A stretch of 64,000 nucleotides of DNA from Mytilus edulis (GCF_963676685.1 NC_092355.1:75359176-75423175), one strand, 5' to 3'. Counted from the stretch's first letter, positions 1-14,800 are shown. Made by a program: numbers and translations. The notes: generated by a model from the sequence alone, not told the origin.

Positions 1-456
1 TTTTCCAATGCGAACTGGCTTGAAAAGTCTGTGACTAGCAATATCCGAAATTATAGCTTGTAGTTTGTATTGGTTTGAATGAGGGTTTGTAACAGTGGAT
101 TCCAAACATAAATTGAACAGAGAATGAAAACTGCATCAACCGCCTTCCCCCATATTTTATTTTCAGGGCAGATAGATCTTGACCTGATGACCATTTTTAC
201 CGTCAAATTAGTTAGAGAGATATAAGCCAAAAACTGCATTTTACCCCCTTGTTCTATTTTTATCCATGGCGACCATCTTGATTGATGGGCGGAGGTATCG
301 GATACATTTTATAAACTAGATACCCTTAGGATGATTTGGTTTTAATTTGCCCAGTAGTTGCAGAGGAGAAGATTTTTGTAAAAGTTAACCGACAACGGAC
401 GACGGACGCCAAGTGATGAGGAAAGCTCACTTGAATCTTTGGGTTAGGTGAGCTAA
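1..456 (+). repeat. Right-hand part of high-copy repeat family A
   Basis: It contains the family's internal blocks (CAGGGCAGATAGATCTTGAC, GCCCAGTAGTTGCAGAGGAG) and ends with the characteristic GGTGAGCTAAAAA. The same family recurs at 5.99-7.95, 11.5-12.5, 15.2-16.1, about 19.7-20.4 and 60.75-61.85 kb. Confidence 0.75.
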
Positions 457-2394
457 AAACTTTCTTCAATCATGGGAACAAGTTCTGAGAACAGTCCCAT
501 TGTCTGAAAATATTTTTATTCTTTTAAAAATTGTCTAATAGTAATACAGGAAAAATGTCTATTTTTTTCTGAATCCTGATATGAAAATAACACAATAAAT
601 TGTGAGCGTGTGAGGCGCATTTCTAGATTAAGATGATAAATAAACATTTGAAACCCACAGATATTTTATCAAAGGAACATTTAAGGACAGTCAGTTATAA
701 ATAATGTGAGTACCTGATATCTCTTTTCTAATTGAATCTTACAAATCTGAATTTCTGCTGTATTTTTCTGACTGCATAAAATTGTTAATCCAGACAAACA
801 CAGAACTTTTGAAATGTCTTAATCTTTATATGCATGCTTGAACTATTTTCAGGAATATATGTAAGACAGATTAAGACATTTTTATCAAGTCTTAATGTAT
901 CTGAACAATCTAGAAAGTTGCTCAAATGAAGCAATTTATTATATATATAAAACAATAATTAGAAAGCATTTGAATCGTGCTATAAGCACAAGGATTTACA
1001 AATTTGTATACATCACAATTGCAATGATTACAAAAAGTTTAAGTTATATAAAAATAAGATTCCAAAGACTGTAAAACGATTTAATTTAGAAAAAAAACAC
1101 GTCATTGGTTTTGTGCAATCTGAACTATTTAATCTATTAGGAAATCATGATTTCGATGAGTATACGAGACGAAATCCACAGATATCTAACGTTGAGAAAA
1201 CTCTATAAGCAATATGTATGGCAAGGGTGAGTACAATTGAAATAATTCTAATATTTTATAGCTTAATCAATAACAAACAAAATATAAAAATTATATAACA
1301 GCAAATCAAATTTGAACATTGAAAATTGCTAATTAATTCACAGTCACTGGACCATGAACTAGGGGACACAAAATTATTTTTTTTAATGTAAAATTATCGA
1401 AATATTCTTTTTTTAAGCTGAGGACAACCAACGCTTTGCAAATTGTAGGGGGGCAGACTTCTGCCACGGCCCTGCCTGAATCGGCCCCTGATATCTATTC
1501 CATTAAAATGCTACTTGAACATTTGGAAATCGTTAAGCAAACTTGAAATCACTTACAGAATAGAAATGTTAAAAAGAACTGACATCAATATATTTCCAAA
1601 ATCCTGCTGACTGCATAACAAATTTGTGTACAAGATTTGAATTTTCCAGGTTTTCTACCTTATGAAAGATTGAGAACAACTGACGGGTGATATATAAACA
1701 GTGATATTGATTGCCTTAAATAACGGGAGAATAAAGGCTTTTTCCCCTGTAAAAGAATCTCAATTTGAAAAAAATGGCCTAAAACTATTCCCTAAAAGAC
1801 AACTTTTTTCCCAAACAGTCCAGTCTTAGTAGTCATTGTGCATGAATACAAACTGAAAAACACTCATTTAAACATTTTTCCTGCATACAATGACTATATG
1901 TGCAGATTTGAGGGTCTATTTATGTATCATCACTGACAATAAGGGGTCTTATTTCAAATGAGGGTTTACCTCTTGAAAGGGGGTCAGCAAATTGAAGTTC
2001 CAGTCAAATTCATGGTTTATTATAAATTTCCCAATTTGATAAAAATGATGCATATTTTCCCAAAAGAAAGGGTAGAGGTAGTTTTGAATAAGGTCAACAA
2101 TATCACTGATAAATATGACATATGTGAGACAGATAAATCTGTCTTTTAAACAAAAGCTATATTTAGCTCATCAACAGTTTGGCATCAAGCATTACTGAAG
2201 AGACATTCATTATTTGGTCAAATTTGAACAGTTAATGCAATTAATTGACTGATTGCCTCGCATATTTTCTTTTTTACTTGGAGCATAAATGGGGATCTAT
2301 AGTTCCAGACAACAATTTGTCTTTTCAGTAAAGAAAAAGTTATTATACATAAAATATTTTAAATCTCACTTATCTTATCTCTATGAAATGTTAC
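457..2394. other. AT-rich sequence, no gene recognised
   Basis: No frame with coding character, no splice-framed continuation of the Roc gene and no clear element ends were seen. A short phrase near 1450-1490 (CTTCTGCCACGGCC) resembles a dispersed mussel repeat. If a further Roc or COR exon lies here it is too short to recognise. Confidence 0.4.
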
Positions 2395-2844
2395 CTTGTG
2401 CATTTTTTTCGTCAGCTTCATTGAGTTTTGTTACAACAAGATAAATTGCATCTGAGGACAAAAAAGTTTGATGGGTGTGGTAAAATTCTTCATCTCCTGC
2501 AAAATCCCATAACAATAATGTGGCATACTCCTCTTTGTCATGGAAATCAACATTAGATTTAAGCATGGTTTCAATATCCATTTTTGCCTGTTCTAATGCT
2601 TGATTTCGTTGCTGCGAGGTTACTGGAAGTTCAACTTGAGATTCAGTAGTTACTTGATGTTTCCTTTTATTAGGCTGCTGGGTTACTGTCGCTGATTCTT
2701 TTGATTCCTCAATACGCTTGTACAGAATGGTTATGCCAGTGTTTTCCTTGACAGCTTCATGTGCTCCTTCTTCCACTGATGCTTCAATTGTTTCTTTGTA
2801 TTGTTTCAGGAGTCTTGCATGAATTTCAGTTTTTTTATTAGTTC
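2395..2844 (-). CDS. Exon 11: Roc switch II exon with long polar insert
   Basis: 450 bases between TTTTCTAATGATAG and GTAACATT on the minus strand, phase 1 to phase 1. About the first 100 residues are polar and low in structure (N-K-R-K-H-Q, T-E-S-Q, Q-Q-R-N-Q). Then come ATLLLWDFAGDEEFYHTHQT and A-I-Y-L-V-V-T-K-L-N. DFAGDEEFY is the G3/switch II motif and T-K-L-N is a G4-like motif. The distance from P-loop to switch II is about 155 residues, far longer than in Ras (about 45), so the G domain carries a large insert. The frame leaves this exon in phase 1, so more exons follow off the left edge. Confidence 0.88.
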
Positions 2845-5800
2845 CTATCATTAGAAAATTATAATAATATTAAAGAAATATTAAGTAAGATCCCATAAAA
2901 AAATAAGCAATAAACAGTTACAAAATAAATGTTGTCCATCATTTTTTTTTATTTCAACCCTTAGCTAGTTCTACAAAAATACACATGAACAGTAATCACA
3001 ATTGAACAGGGAGTTTCTTTAGTTGGTTGTAATATTGATATAACAGATTTGATGAAAACTAGATGCATATTCTACACATACCATATTATCATTATGATGC
3101 TAAATAAAGTTAAGATATTCATCAAAATAAATTTAAAAAAAAACATGCATTAAGATTCATCATGAGATGATGTGGTTGACAAATAATTTGAAGGCAAACA
3201 GTGAATTGTAATTGTTTAATTGTAATTCGAGCGTCACTGGTGAGTCTTTTGTAGACGAGGCGCGCGTCTGGTGTATATACTAAATTTAGTCCTGGTATCT
3301 ATGATGAGTTTATTTACACCCTCATCCTTTGGTCTTTGTTGGAAAGCTGTCTCATGGGCAAACATGACACATTTTGTATCCATGTCTTCACATGTCAAAA
3401 CAGCATTAGCTACCAAATCTTCATAAACTGTATTGATATGGAACTTTCAGATTTGATTTATACGTGTATATACAATGTACCATATTTAAAAGTATATCAG
3501 TAGTAAAAAAAGTCCACAGAAAACAATAGAAAAGGCGAACAATTTTCATGATGTATTAACATTTTAACGACTGGAAAACTTCTTATTATCCGTCAACATA
3601 AGCTCTAATAAAAAAGGCATGTGACAAAAAGGCAATTTAAATAGATAAATATAAAAAACACATGAAATAGTGTTATAATGTTATTCCTCTTTTCTGTGTG
3701 ATATCATACCAAAGATAAAAACAATGATCATCATCTTTTTAATTAAAATTTAAATCAGGCAGGTGTTACCTGTGAAAGGGGATGAAGTAACTGAACATGA
3801 TGAGCACATGCACAATCAAAATTTTGACTGAGGTCAAACCATGTGTCGCATGCATATTGATGCAAATGTGGTAGATCTCACAAAACATGTTTAACCCCAC
3901 CGCATTTTTGTGCCTGTCTCAAGTCAGGAGCCTCTTGTATTTTTTTTTAATTTATTTCATTTATATGTTTTGGAGTTTAGTGTGACGTCTATTTTCATTG
4001 AACTACAATGTAGTACACATTTTGTTTAGGGGCCAGCTGAAGCCCGCCAGCTGAAGCCCGCCTACGGGTGCGGGAGTTTCTCGCTGTGTTGGAGACCCAT
4101 TGGTGGTTTTTGGCTGTTTTTTGCTGTTTGGTTAGGTTGTTGTCTCTTTGGCACATTCACCATTTCCATTCTCAATTTTATTGTAACAATAATGTAACAA
4201 TGAACTTTTGGGGTCATAATTTGACAAAATCAAACCAATCTTTAGTTATTGTGTTCCCCTTTTCTAATACTGTTACTATGTCTATTGAATTAGAAATGCA
4301 CTTGTACCATAAATATCTCTTCACATAGTTTCTGACTGGATGAACTATTTATGAAAATTCTTGACCTGGATTCATTGAAATGTATCTTTGAATTAGATCT
4401 TGTAAGACATATGCTTTGAAAACTGGAGATTGATAGATCGTAACATAATAAACCAAATAATATTGCTGAATAATAAGTTATGTAAACTAGAAATCGAAAA
4501 TATTATAAATACTTTCTTAAGAAAGGAAAAACATTTGTGTTTAAGCTTCTACTTCATACCATCTAATTTATTCCATATTCCATCATCAGACATGGCTTTG
4601 CATTTTATTGTGTGGATTTCTATTCCATTTGTACTTGTTACATCTATGATGTCTTCACCAAACAATCTTCTAATCAATGACGTCTTTCCTGCACCTTTTT
4701 TCCCAACAACTACTAAACGTATGTCTCTCTTTTTCTCAGAGCCTGACTCAAGTAATTTGAGGTACAAATCAATAGATCTTTTGTCAGCCATTACCTTTAT
4801 TTCAGTTGGAACCATATCACCTAAAACAATATTTTTCATAAATGTTTTATTAAAGCATAGCATAACTTTACTCATCTATACACATATAACTATTCTTTTG
4901 AGTGCCTGTTTTTTATTGTATGTTAGTTATAGAAGGTTTTTTTATAGTTTTAATTGGAAGTCTTAGTGAGTTGAATTGTCATGATTCGTTCAAAAATTTA
5001 ATATTTAACTTAAGACCTAAGCTCAGACATATAGATGGACACGAGTAACACATAATGCCCCCTTCTCTTCTATTTGGGCTCACAAATCATAACAAAGTAA
5101 ACAGCTATACAACAAGATTTGTCCTTTTTATTCATATCAAAATTGGTGAAAAAATCAAACAGAAAATTAAAGTAGCATACCCTAAAAAAAAAATTCGTGA
5201 TTTGTCTCCTTGTTATAAAAAAATCTTTTTTTCACACAATAAATTCTTTGATAATTTAATACTTTGTATACATATAATACCACTCAAGATTTTACACATT
5301 CATTATATGGTCCTCTACTTTTTAAATCCACACAAATGGTTAAGCTCAGTCACTTGTTGAAAAAACATATGTCCAATATCACTACACAGAGATTCCCAAA
5401 CAACTATTTTTTCGCAAATTGGCCCAAAATAGACTTAGTAAAATCAAAAGCACTTATATTAATATCCAATAACTTATATTCCATATGATCTGCATTTTTG
5501 TTTCATATACTGTGGAATAAATAAGCATTAGCACATCTCATTTCAATGGAGATTAGTTTGTCCCGCCCCTTTCAAATGTAGTCAATTGGTCCGAGTACAC
5601 AGTTATCGTCCCTTGATTCTTGTTGTCGATTTTCGTTGTCCACAAATAAAGTCCCTAGTGTGGACAGTGTGTTACTTGCCAATCTTTTTTTATACCCCTT
5701 CCAAATTTATTTCTTCATGTTTTATGCCTCAAATAGCAAGTAGTGGGATAAAATTACACTGTGAACAAATTTAATTCATGAATTTTAAAGTAAAGTAGTG

Positions 5801-8800
5801 ATTTGACCATATTTTGAGTTAGAGCCGATGAATTTTCTATAATTTTGATTTAATTTGTCCCAAAAGTAGTATATTTAAAAAATTCAGATACCTTTCATAA
5901 ATTAAAGCCTTGTTGCGTTAATATTTTCGACTGTTTAAAGACACCTGCTACAAGTGAATCAACACCTATCATTTCTTCTTGTAAACATAAAGTAGAGGCT
6001 TAAAGAGCCTGTGTCGCTCACCTTGGTCTATGTGCATATTAAACAAAGGACACAAATGGATTCATGACAAAATTGTATTTTGGTGATGGTGATGTGTTTG
6101 AAGTTCTTACTTTACTGAACGATTTTGCTTCTTACAATTATATCTATCATGAACTTTGCCCATTAGTAACAGAGAACTATATTTGGTAAAAATTTACATA
6201 AATTTACCAAATTAATGAAAATTGTTTAAAATTGACTATAAAGGGCAATAACTCCTTAAGGGGTCAATTGACCATTTAGGTCATGTTGACTTATTTGTAG
6301 ATCTTACTTTGCTGAACATTATTGCTGTTTACAGTTTATCGCTATCTATAATAGTATTCAAGATAACCAAAAACGGCAAAATTTCTTTAAAAATTACCAA
6401 TTGGAGGGCAGCAACCCAACAACCAGTTGTCAAATTCATCTGAAAAATTCAGGGCAGATAGATATTGACTTGATTAACAATTTAAATTCTTGTCAGATTT
6501 GCTCTAGATGCTTTGGTTTCATAGTTATAAGCAAAAAACTGCATTTTACACCTATGTTCTATTTTAAGCCGTGGCGGCCATCTTGGTTGAATGGCCAGGT
6601 CATCGGACACATTTTTCAAACTAGATACCCCAAAGATGATTGTGGCCTAGTAGTTTCAGTGGAGATTTTGTAAAAGATAACTTAGATTTATGAAAAATGG
6701 TTAAAGATTGACTATAAAGGGCAATAACTCCTAAAGGGGTCAACTGACCATTTTGATCATGTTGACTTATTTGTAGATCTTACTTTGCTGAACATTATTG
6801 CTGTTTACAATTTATCTCTATCTATAATAATATTCAAGATAATAACCAAAAACAGCAAAATTTCCTCAAAATTACCAATTCAGGGGCAGCAACCCAACAA
6901 CCGATTGACCGATTCAGCTGAAAATTTCAGGGCAGATAGATCTTGACCTGATAAACATTTTTATCCCCATGTCAGATTTCCTCAAAATGCTTTGGTTTTT
7001 GAGTTATAAGTCAAAAACTGCATTTTACCCCTATGTTCTATTTTTAGCGGTGGCGGCCATCTTGGTTGGTTGACCAGGTCACGCCACATATTTTTTAAAC
7101 TAGATACCCCAAAGATGATTGGGGCCAAGTTTGGATTAATTTGGCCCAGTAGTTTCAGAGGAGAAGATTTTTGTAAAAGATTACTTTAATTTACGAAAAA
7201 TGGTTAAAAATTGACTATAAAGGGCAATAACTCCTAAACGGGTCAACTGACCATTTTGGTTATGTTGACTCCTTTGTAGATCTTACTTTGCTGAACATTA
7301 TTGCTGTTTATAGTTTATCTCTATCTATAATAATATTCAAGATAATAACCAAAAACAGCAAAATTTCCTCAAAATTACCAATTCAGGGGCAGCAACCCAA
7401 CAACCGATTGACCGATTCATCTGAAAATTTCAGGGCAGATAGATCTTGACCTGATAAACATTTTTATTCCATGTCAGATTTCCTCAAAATGCTTTGGTTT
7501 TTGAGTTATAAGCCAAAAACTGCATTTTACCCCTTTGTTCTATTTTTAGCCGTGGCGGCCATCTTGGTTGGTTGACCAGGTCACGCCACACATTTTTAAA
7601 CTAGATACCCCAAAGATGATTGTGGCCAAGTTTGGATTAATTTTGCCAAGTAGTTTCAGAGGAGAAGATTTTTGTAAAAGATTACTTTAATTAACGAAAA
7701 ATGGTTAAAAATTGACTATAAAGGGCAATAACTCCTAAACGGGTCAACTGACCATTTTGGTCATGTTGACTTATTTGTAGATCTTACTTTGCTGAACATT
7801 ATTGCTGTTTACAGTTTATCTCTAACTATAATAATATTCAAGATAATAACCAAAAACAGCAAAATTTCTTCAAATTTACCAATTCAGGGGCAGCAACCCA
7901 ACAACCCATTGACCGATTCATCTGAAAATTTCAGGGCAGATAGATCTTGACAAAGGAGGCACCAATACATTTTCTGCAATATACAGACTAGTCAGTATTA
8001 AATGTGATGTAGCTCTTTTCCATCTTTTCAAACCAGTAAGATCGGAACCTTTACATGAGGAAAAGAGGAAATTCCTTCATGTTGATTTTGCCAATAGAGG
8101 AATTGATGCAATCAATATCTCCAACGTTCTACATCACAAGGAGGTAAGGCCACACCAATTTGATTCCTTGTTCGACGGACCCGCCCGCACCTATTTTTTT
8201 CAAAACAGATTTTTTTTATTTTTATTATATTCCCGCTTCCCGCATCCGGAAATGAAAACATGTCCATTTCCCGCACCGTTTTTTTGTAAATATTATAAAA
8301 AGATCGCAATATTTGTTTTTAAAATCACAGTCTAGCCTTTTATATTACGATTTTAAACCTATCAGCACCCCACAACACTGTAAATATCTGCGATAATTTT
8401 TGTTTCAGCATGAAACCGATTTATTCCAAGCGGGAGTGCTCCGATATAAATATATTATAGCGGAAATACCAGCACATAACAGAACGTTGGTTTCTTTCCC
8501 CCTAACTTATATTCCCTACAAAAAAAATGTTCGTTGTTAAAATAAAGTACAAAGAACTTCTGAAGGATTTGCCTTTAACTGTAATTATAATATATGGCGA
8601 CGGTCATATCTGCTGCAGGTTTGTGCACCTGTCCTGGTTGATTCAGGGACCTGTCGTTCAGCAGTTATCATTTGTTGATGTGGTCCATTGGTATTTTTCC
8701 CGTTTGGAAATATAAATTAGATCGTTGGGTTTCCGTTTCGAATTGTGTACAATACTAAGTTGTGGTCCCATATAGCTTGCTGGTTGGTCTTGATCAAAGC

Positions 8801-11800
8801 TTTGTGTAAAAGGCCGTACTTTCCCTATGACTGTTATTATCAGGTTGGGACCAACCCTCCCTCAGACAACTTGGCCTTGAAGGGGTCATTTTACCATGTA
8901 ACTGTTTACTGTTGTAGAAAAGAAAATAGAAATACTAAAGATTTGTATAGTGCTACTATACAAAACCTTTGACAGCTTAGAATTTTTTACTCAAAAAGAG
9001 GAGAAATACATTATATTTTATTTAAACAACTTTTCTAAAAGAGCCTTTAAGAGGGATGGGTCCACTTGTTTTGAATAATATTAAACTGTTAAAGTAAATG
9101 TGTTAACATGGTTAAAGTCCAGGAATATTACAAAATTCTTGGAAATTTTTTGACCATTTAATGCCAAATATTATAGTTCTTTGGGAAAATACAAGCCCTT
9201 TTGTACTTGAAGTGTTTTTACAAAAAAAATATATTATAACTTATATTGACCCCTCATAAAAGGGATATGCATAACCTCATAAAATGGATATTCATAAGTT
9301 ATGAAAGTCTGTTTTCAGAGACAAAGAGGCCATGAAATGTCTATCATCTCTTCATGATAAGTATGTTGTTGTTCCTGTCGACAAAGCTTCAAATAATATT
9401 GTCTTTGTATGCAAATCGTATTACTACGAATGTCTTGTAAAAGAATTGGGTATAAAGAAGCAATCAGGTAATCCCACATACAAAGACATATCATTTGACA
9501 AGGATGAGATTTTAGCAAATCATAAGTCCTTCATGGCTTCAATGAACATTACATTGAACACCTAATCGGAGGACTTACCTTGTTTGTATTGGATACCAAA
9601 GCTTCATAAAATTCCGTACAAACAACGGTATATTGCTGGCTCATCTTCATGTTCCACTAACATGACTAAAGAATTTAAAGAAATAATCCACAATGCCTTT
9701 CAACATAAAAATGGTAGCATACGCTATACATTTATTACTTTGGGATTTCATAAGGCATATTTCGTTAATAGTGACAAACAAAAAGGTAAAACATGCTACA
9801 CAGAAGAACAAGTGGTCAGTATGCTGGAGTTTCTTATCGACAACATATTTGTTGAGTTTGGAGGTAGACTTTTCCAACAAATCGTCGGCATTCCTATGGG
9901 AACAAACTGTGTGCCTCTTCTTGACGACCTCTTCTTATTTTCTTGTGAATCAGAGTTCCTTCAGACACTTGTCAAAAACAAGAAGATCAAAGAAGCCAGA
10001 TTATTTAATTTCACTTTCACATATATTGATGATGTTCTTTCCATAAACAATCCGAACTTTTCTGATTGGGTTCCATTAATATATTCCCCAGAACTAGAGA
10101 TTAAAGAAACAACAGACACGGCTTCCTCCGCCTCATTTTTAGACTTATATCTCGAATTTGACTTACACAGTCATCTCAGTACCAGAATCTATGACAAACC
10201 AGCCGATTTTAATTTTGAAATTATAAATTTCCCCCACCTTAGTAGCAATATACCAACTTCACCTGCATATGGGATATATATTTCCCAACTTATTCGATAT
10301 TCAAGAGCTTGCAGCTCCTACTCAGACTTTGTAAAACGTCATCAGTGTCTGAGTAGAAAGTTAATGAAGTAGGGGTATGTCAAAAAACGTCTCGTCCTTT
10401 TTCTAAAAAAGTTCATCGGAAGGTACCAAGACCTTGTTGATAAATATTTCTTATCAACTTCACAAATAATACACGATGGTCTTGATGTATAGATTCTGCG
10501 TACTGATGTTGTTTATCATCTTAACAACATGTTTCATAGTTCTTTCATTTGTCTTTGTTCGAGCTATTATTGATGTTACTTTTACTGTCGAATGGTTTTA
10601 TGTGATATCCGTTTGGCGTGGCTCGGTACTTGTACATCTCGTCAGTGTGTTTGTATTATCTTTCAACTTGTGGTGTCGTGCTTTGTATATACAGCTTTTT
10701 GTATTTCTTTGGTTCTTATAACGTGACTCTGTACTTCAGAAGATCCCGTAAGTATGATATTGTTCTAGTTTATGTCATTATGATATATTTCTATTATGAA
10801 TTACAAAATACGTTGAACCATAAACGTCAAAATTATTCAATCACGTAGTGGAATTTACTATTTATGTATTCTTATATAATTATAAATTCTATAAATAACT
10901 TTTGAACTATTTTCAATCTCGGTCTATCTCTGAAATTTATTTTTACATTCTTTTGATTTTTTAACCCTAAAGCTATTGTTGCCTATGTAAATTTTATAAT
11001 TGATTGTATGCACATTGAACGACAAATTTATGTGACGTATAAAATTTTCTGACGCCAGACACTCAAATCAATTGTTTCTATAAACGCTATAGTGAACCTT
11101 TATACATTGGGATGAAAGGAAATTTTATGGACAACTTCTCCAAAACAGGCTAATAGGTTTAATATCTATTTCCCTTTATTTTCACAATAGCAGCAAACAA
11201 CTGCTAAAAATGCGGGAAACACATTTGATCATTTATGGAAACAACTTGTACAAGCTGCTGTGTTTTTTGCAATTTTTGAAAAGGATCATACATATTGTCA
11301 TGCCTAATGCCTTATACTAGATTCTCCCACCTGGCATGGTCTTCAATAATGGCCAGTGTTTATTAAACATCGTCATTAATGGGGAATATCTCTATGAATA
11401 ATTAAATGATAATTTAAATCATTTTGACAAATGTGTGGATCGTGGACAAAACTATGTTTAAAGATATTATTACATATGTATGTTAAAGGAAAATAGTCGA
11501 CAGAAAGACCATTCTAGCTTATTTGTGGATTTTTACTTGCTGGTCGAAAGTGTATGTTTGTTTTTTTTACATCTTTCAGAAAAACAGACAAGGGCAATAA
11601 CTTTAGATAAATAGTCGTAAACAGTTTTGGTCATGTTGACGTATTTGTAGGTCTCGTCTTTCTAGTTATTTTCTAAGATTCAATATATTTATTGTTGATT
11701 TTAAGATATGTTGAGGCAAAACCGTAAAAATTGTCATTACACTTAATTACGCTGACTCTTAAATAAGAAGTCAACTAAGATTTCAACACTGTTTAATTAT

Positions 11801-14800
11801 TTTTTTAACTTGCATTGCTGATCATGTTGCTTTTTTAGGTTTCTTTCTATCTATTATAGTTTAAACGAAGTTAATCAAATTCATGTAAATTGGCAAAACT
11901 AGTAAAAATAGTAAAATTCATATTTTAAGGGTAATAACTTCTATAAGCAGTCAACAGTTATTAACAATAGATAGATAAAATTGAGAATTCAAATTGGTAA
12001 TGTATCATAGGGATTACAATCCGAACAAAAAGCAGAAAACAGTCGAAGGCTCAATATTCTGAACATTTGAGCCAAAGTCAAGTTTCTATTTTAAAAGCAG
12101 TTTTCCAAATAATGTTCTTTTGAAGCCATGTCAGGCGCAACTTGGTTGGCAAGGCGGGTCATCAGACATATATCTTAACTAGATATAGATACCCAAATAA
12201 TAAAAAATCATAAAATGGTGTCCAGTAGTTTGAACTAGAGAAGAGGATAACTGAACTAGAGGCTCTCAAGAGACTGTGTCGCTCACCATGGTTTATGAGC
12301 ATATTAAACAAAGGACACTCTCCAACATTGTAGATAAGAATATCTATTTTGTTGATCTTGTTTTTCTGATCTTTTAGTCTGTTAGGTTATTGGATTTATT
12401 AATAGATCTTGCCTTGCTGATCTTTTTTGTGATTTAGTTTATTTGTCTAGATCTTGCCTTGCTGATCATTTTTGTGATTTAGTTTATTTGTCTATCATAA
12501 AGAGGCTTACCAGAAAAAGGTCTCTCTCTAAATATCATGTCTCTCTCTAAATATCATGTCTCTCTTTAAATATCATGTCTCTCTCTAAATATCATATTTT
12601 TCATGATAAAAGCCAATAAACAAGTGTGCATTGAGCGCATTATATGCCCGTCACATTTTCAGAGAATTAAGTTCAATTACTTTTCAATGTCATATTAGAC
12701 ATTTATGAAAATCAAAAGGGAGCTCAGGCCTTGACAATAACCTTGTCCGATTGTCCGGTACCAGAGGGAAAAAAGGTTGGACAAGTAAAAGCTGTATCAT
12801 GCTTGTCCGTCGGGACAAGTACAATTATTCTGCAAATTTCATCCAACTTTGATGAACAAGTTTAATATTAAACAAAAAACAAAAATTAATTTGACATGTT
12901 TCTGTATTCTTTTTTTTTCAAATGCAAAACCTTTTTCTTCAACATGTTTACTTGCAATGGATAATTTTTAACTGGTTCTTTGTCAGGCACTTTTTAACAG
13001 GTAAAAGGTATACTATTCTAGGAAACCAGTCTTACTGATCCGAATCAATGATGCACTTTGTAGATAAGGTAACTTTACCAGTCCTACTAAAAAGCGCTCA
13101 AAAGCGCCCGGGAAAAGAAAAAGCGCCCGGGGAAAGGAAAAAGTGCCCGGGGAAGGAAAATTAGCGCCTGAGAGAATAAAATAATAATATTTTATAACAA
13201 TAAATTTTTTCATTAAAAAAAAATAAATCATTGCTTGTTTTGTCCTTAATATACATGTGGATACGATGCCTGAAGTCTAATATTTTCGCAACTGCATGGT
13301 GAACACTTTTTTATGCAGATGCTGATATACATTTATTATATATTTTTTATGAAACTAAAACTGTTTCAATGGCTATGCTTATCAGGGTTTTAATGCTTAT
13401 TTTTAAATTTAAAAACTCCTGCTTTTTACCCCCTTGTTTGAACTACGGTACATGTATAGTACTGCTTTATTTGCTGATCTATTATGTGTAACTCTTTTAA
13501 TTTTGATTAAATTATTATTTATCTATGAAATTTAAGTCGCCGTTTTTTTTACATTTTTCATTTTGATATCGTTTTTGAAAAACATGCCTTTTGATGTCTT
13601 ACATTTTATAAATCTTCCGCATAAACTGTGATCCATTATAATCAGTCTTTCGAAATAGTATTCATAAATTATATTATTGTTAAAATTGAAACATTCATAC
13701 TTGTTTTATTACAAATGTCTATTATCTGAATTTGAAAATTACTTGTCTAAAATTCAAAAAAAATAATGTGCATAACTTATTTCATCAACACAAAGTTGTT
13801 TCATGCCAATGAAATATCTATATATTTTCCCTGGGCGCCTTTTCTGTTCCCCGGGCGCTATTTTTTCTTCCCCGGGCGCTTTTTCTTTTCCCCGGGCGCT
13901 TTTTATTTCCCCGGGCGCATTTTAGTAGGACCCAACTTTACAGGACAGTTGGTCACTTGGAAAGATTCAGCTCTAAGTTTAGCAGACAGTTAGGCACCGT
14001 ATGAGACATATTTAGTTGACATGATTGATAGACAGTTTGGCAAGGCAGGAGACATTTCGGGACCAAGACAAATCAGTACCTCATTTTGCTACCTTATTTT
14101 GTTCCTTATAATAATAAATACCATACCGCTAATTTTCACAAAAATATTGTTTTTTTAATTATTTATCATAAAATTCACAAAATCATATTTGATCATAAGT
14201 ATAAAAAAAAAACAATACTTGCAATATGGTGACCTATAGTTATTAATTTCTATGTCATTTGGCCTCTTGCAGAGAGTTGTCGCATTGGCAATCAGACCTT
14301 ATATATATCTTCTTCTTTTTATTAATTGCATTTTAATACACTTTTTTCAACTTAAAAACAACAGGATACAAATCCAATGAGTGTAAAGGCCTATCAGATG
14401 GCGCCGCATGAGTCTAATGAGACTGATGAAAAATAGAACCTAAGTCCTGTGACATGACAAGTTGTACTTGACTCATATTTTTGAAGAGTATTTCAAAAGA
14501 AATGCATCCAATTCTGTTCTATTGTTTGAATTTGGACAAGTAAGTTTTGGTATGTACTTGTCCTACTGGAATTTGTAGAGGCCGTGGAGCTTACATCAAT
14601 AGATATAAATAATCCATCAAAGTTTAATGAGAATTACTGAAAGCATTTTTGAGTTATTGTCCAAATACTGGGAAATCACCCCTTTGATAAGAACAAAACC
14701 CCAAAACTCGTAAACATAAAATCTAAAATTTATAAAATACTAATGAGGCTCACATAAATAGATTTAAACAATTTACCAAATTTTTATGAGAACTGCTGAA

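Noticed and set aside
1958..2149. Plus-strand 63-codon frame as a COR-domain or other exon
   Set aside because: Wrong strand for the host gene and no recognisable motif or splice sites.
4430..4966. 178-codon plus-strand frame
   Set aside because: It is the antisense shadow of the P-loop exon, whose minus-strand frame has clear GTPase motifs and splice sites.
12728..14580. One larger element with ends near GGCCTTGACAATAACC and GAATTTGTAGAGGCCG
   Set aside because: The end similarity is short and imperfect; the shared CTTGTCC words may be simple dispersed sequence.
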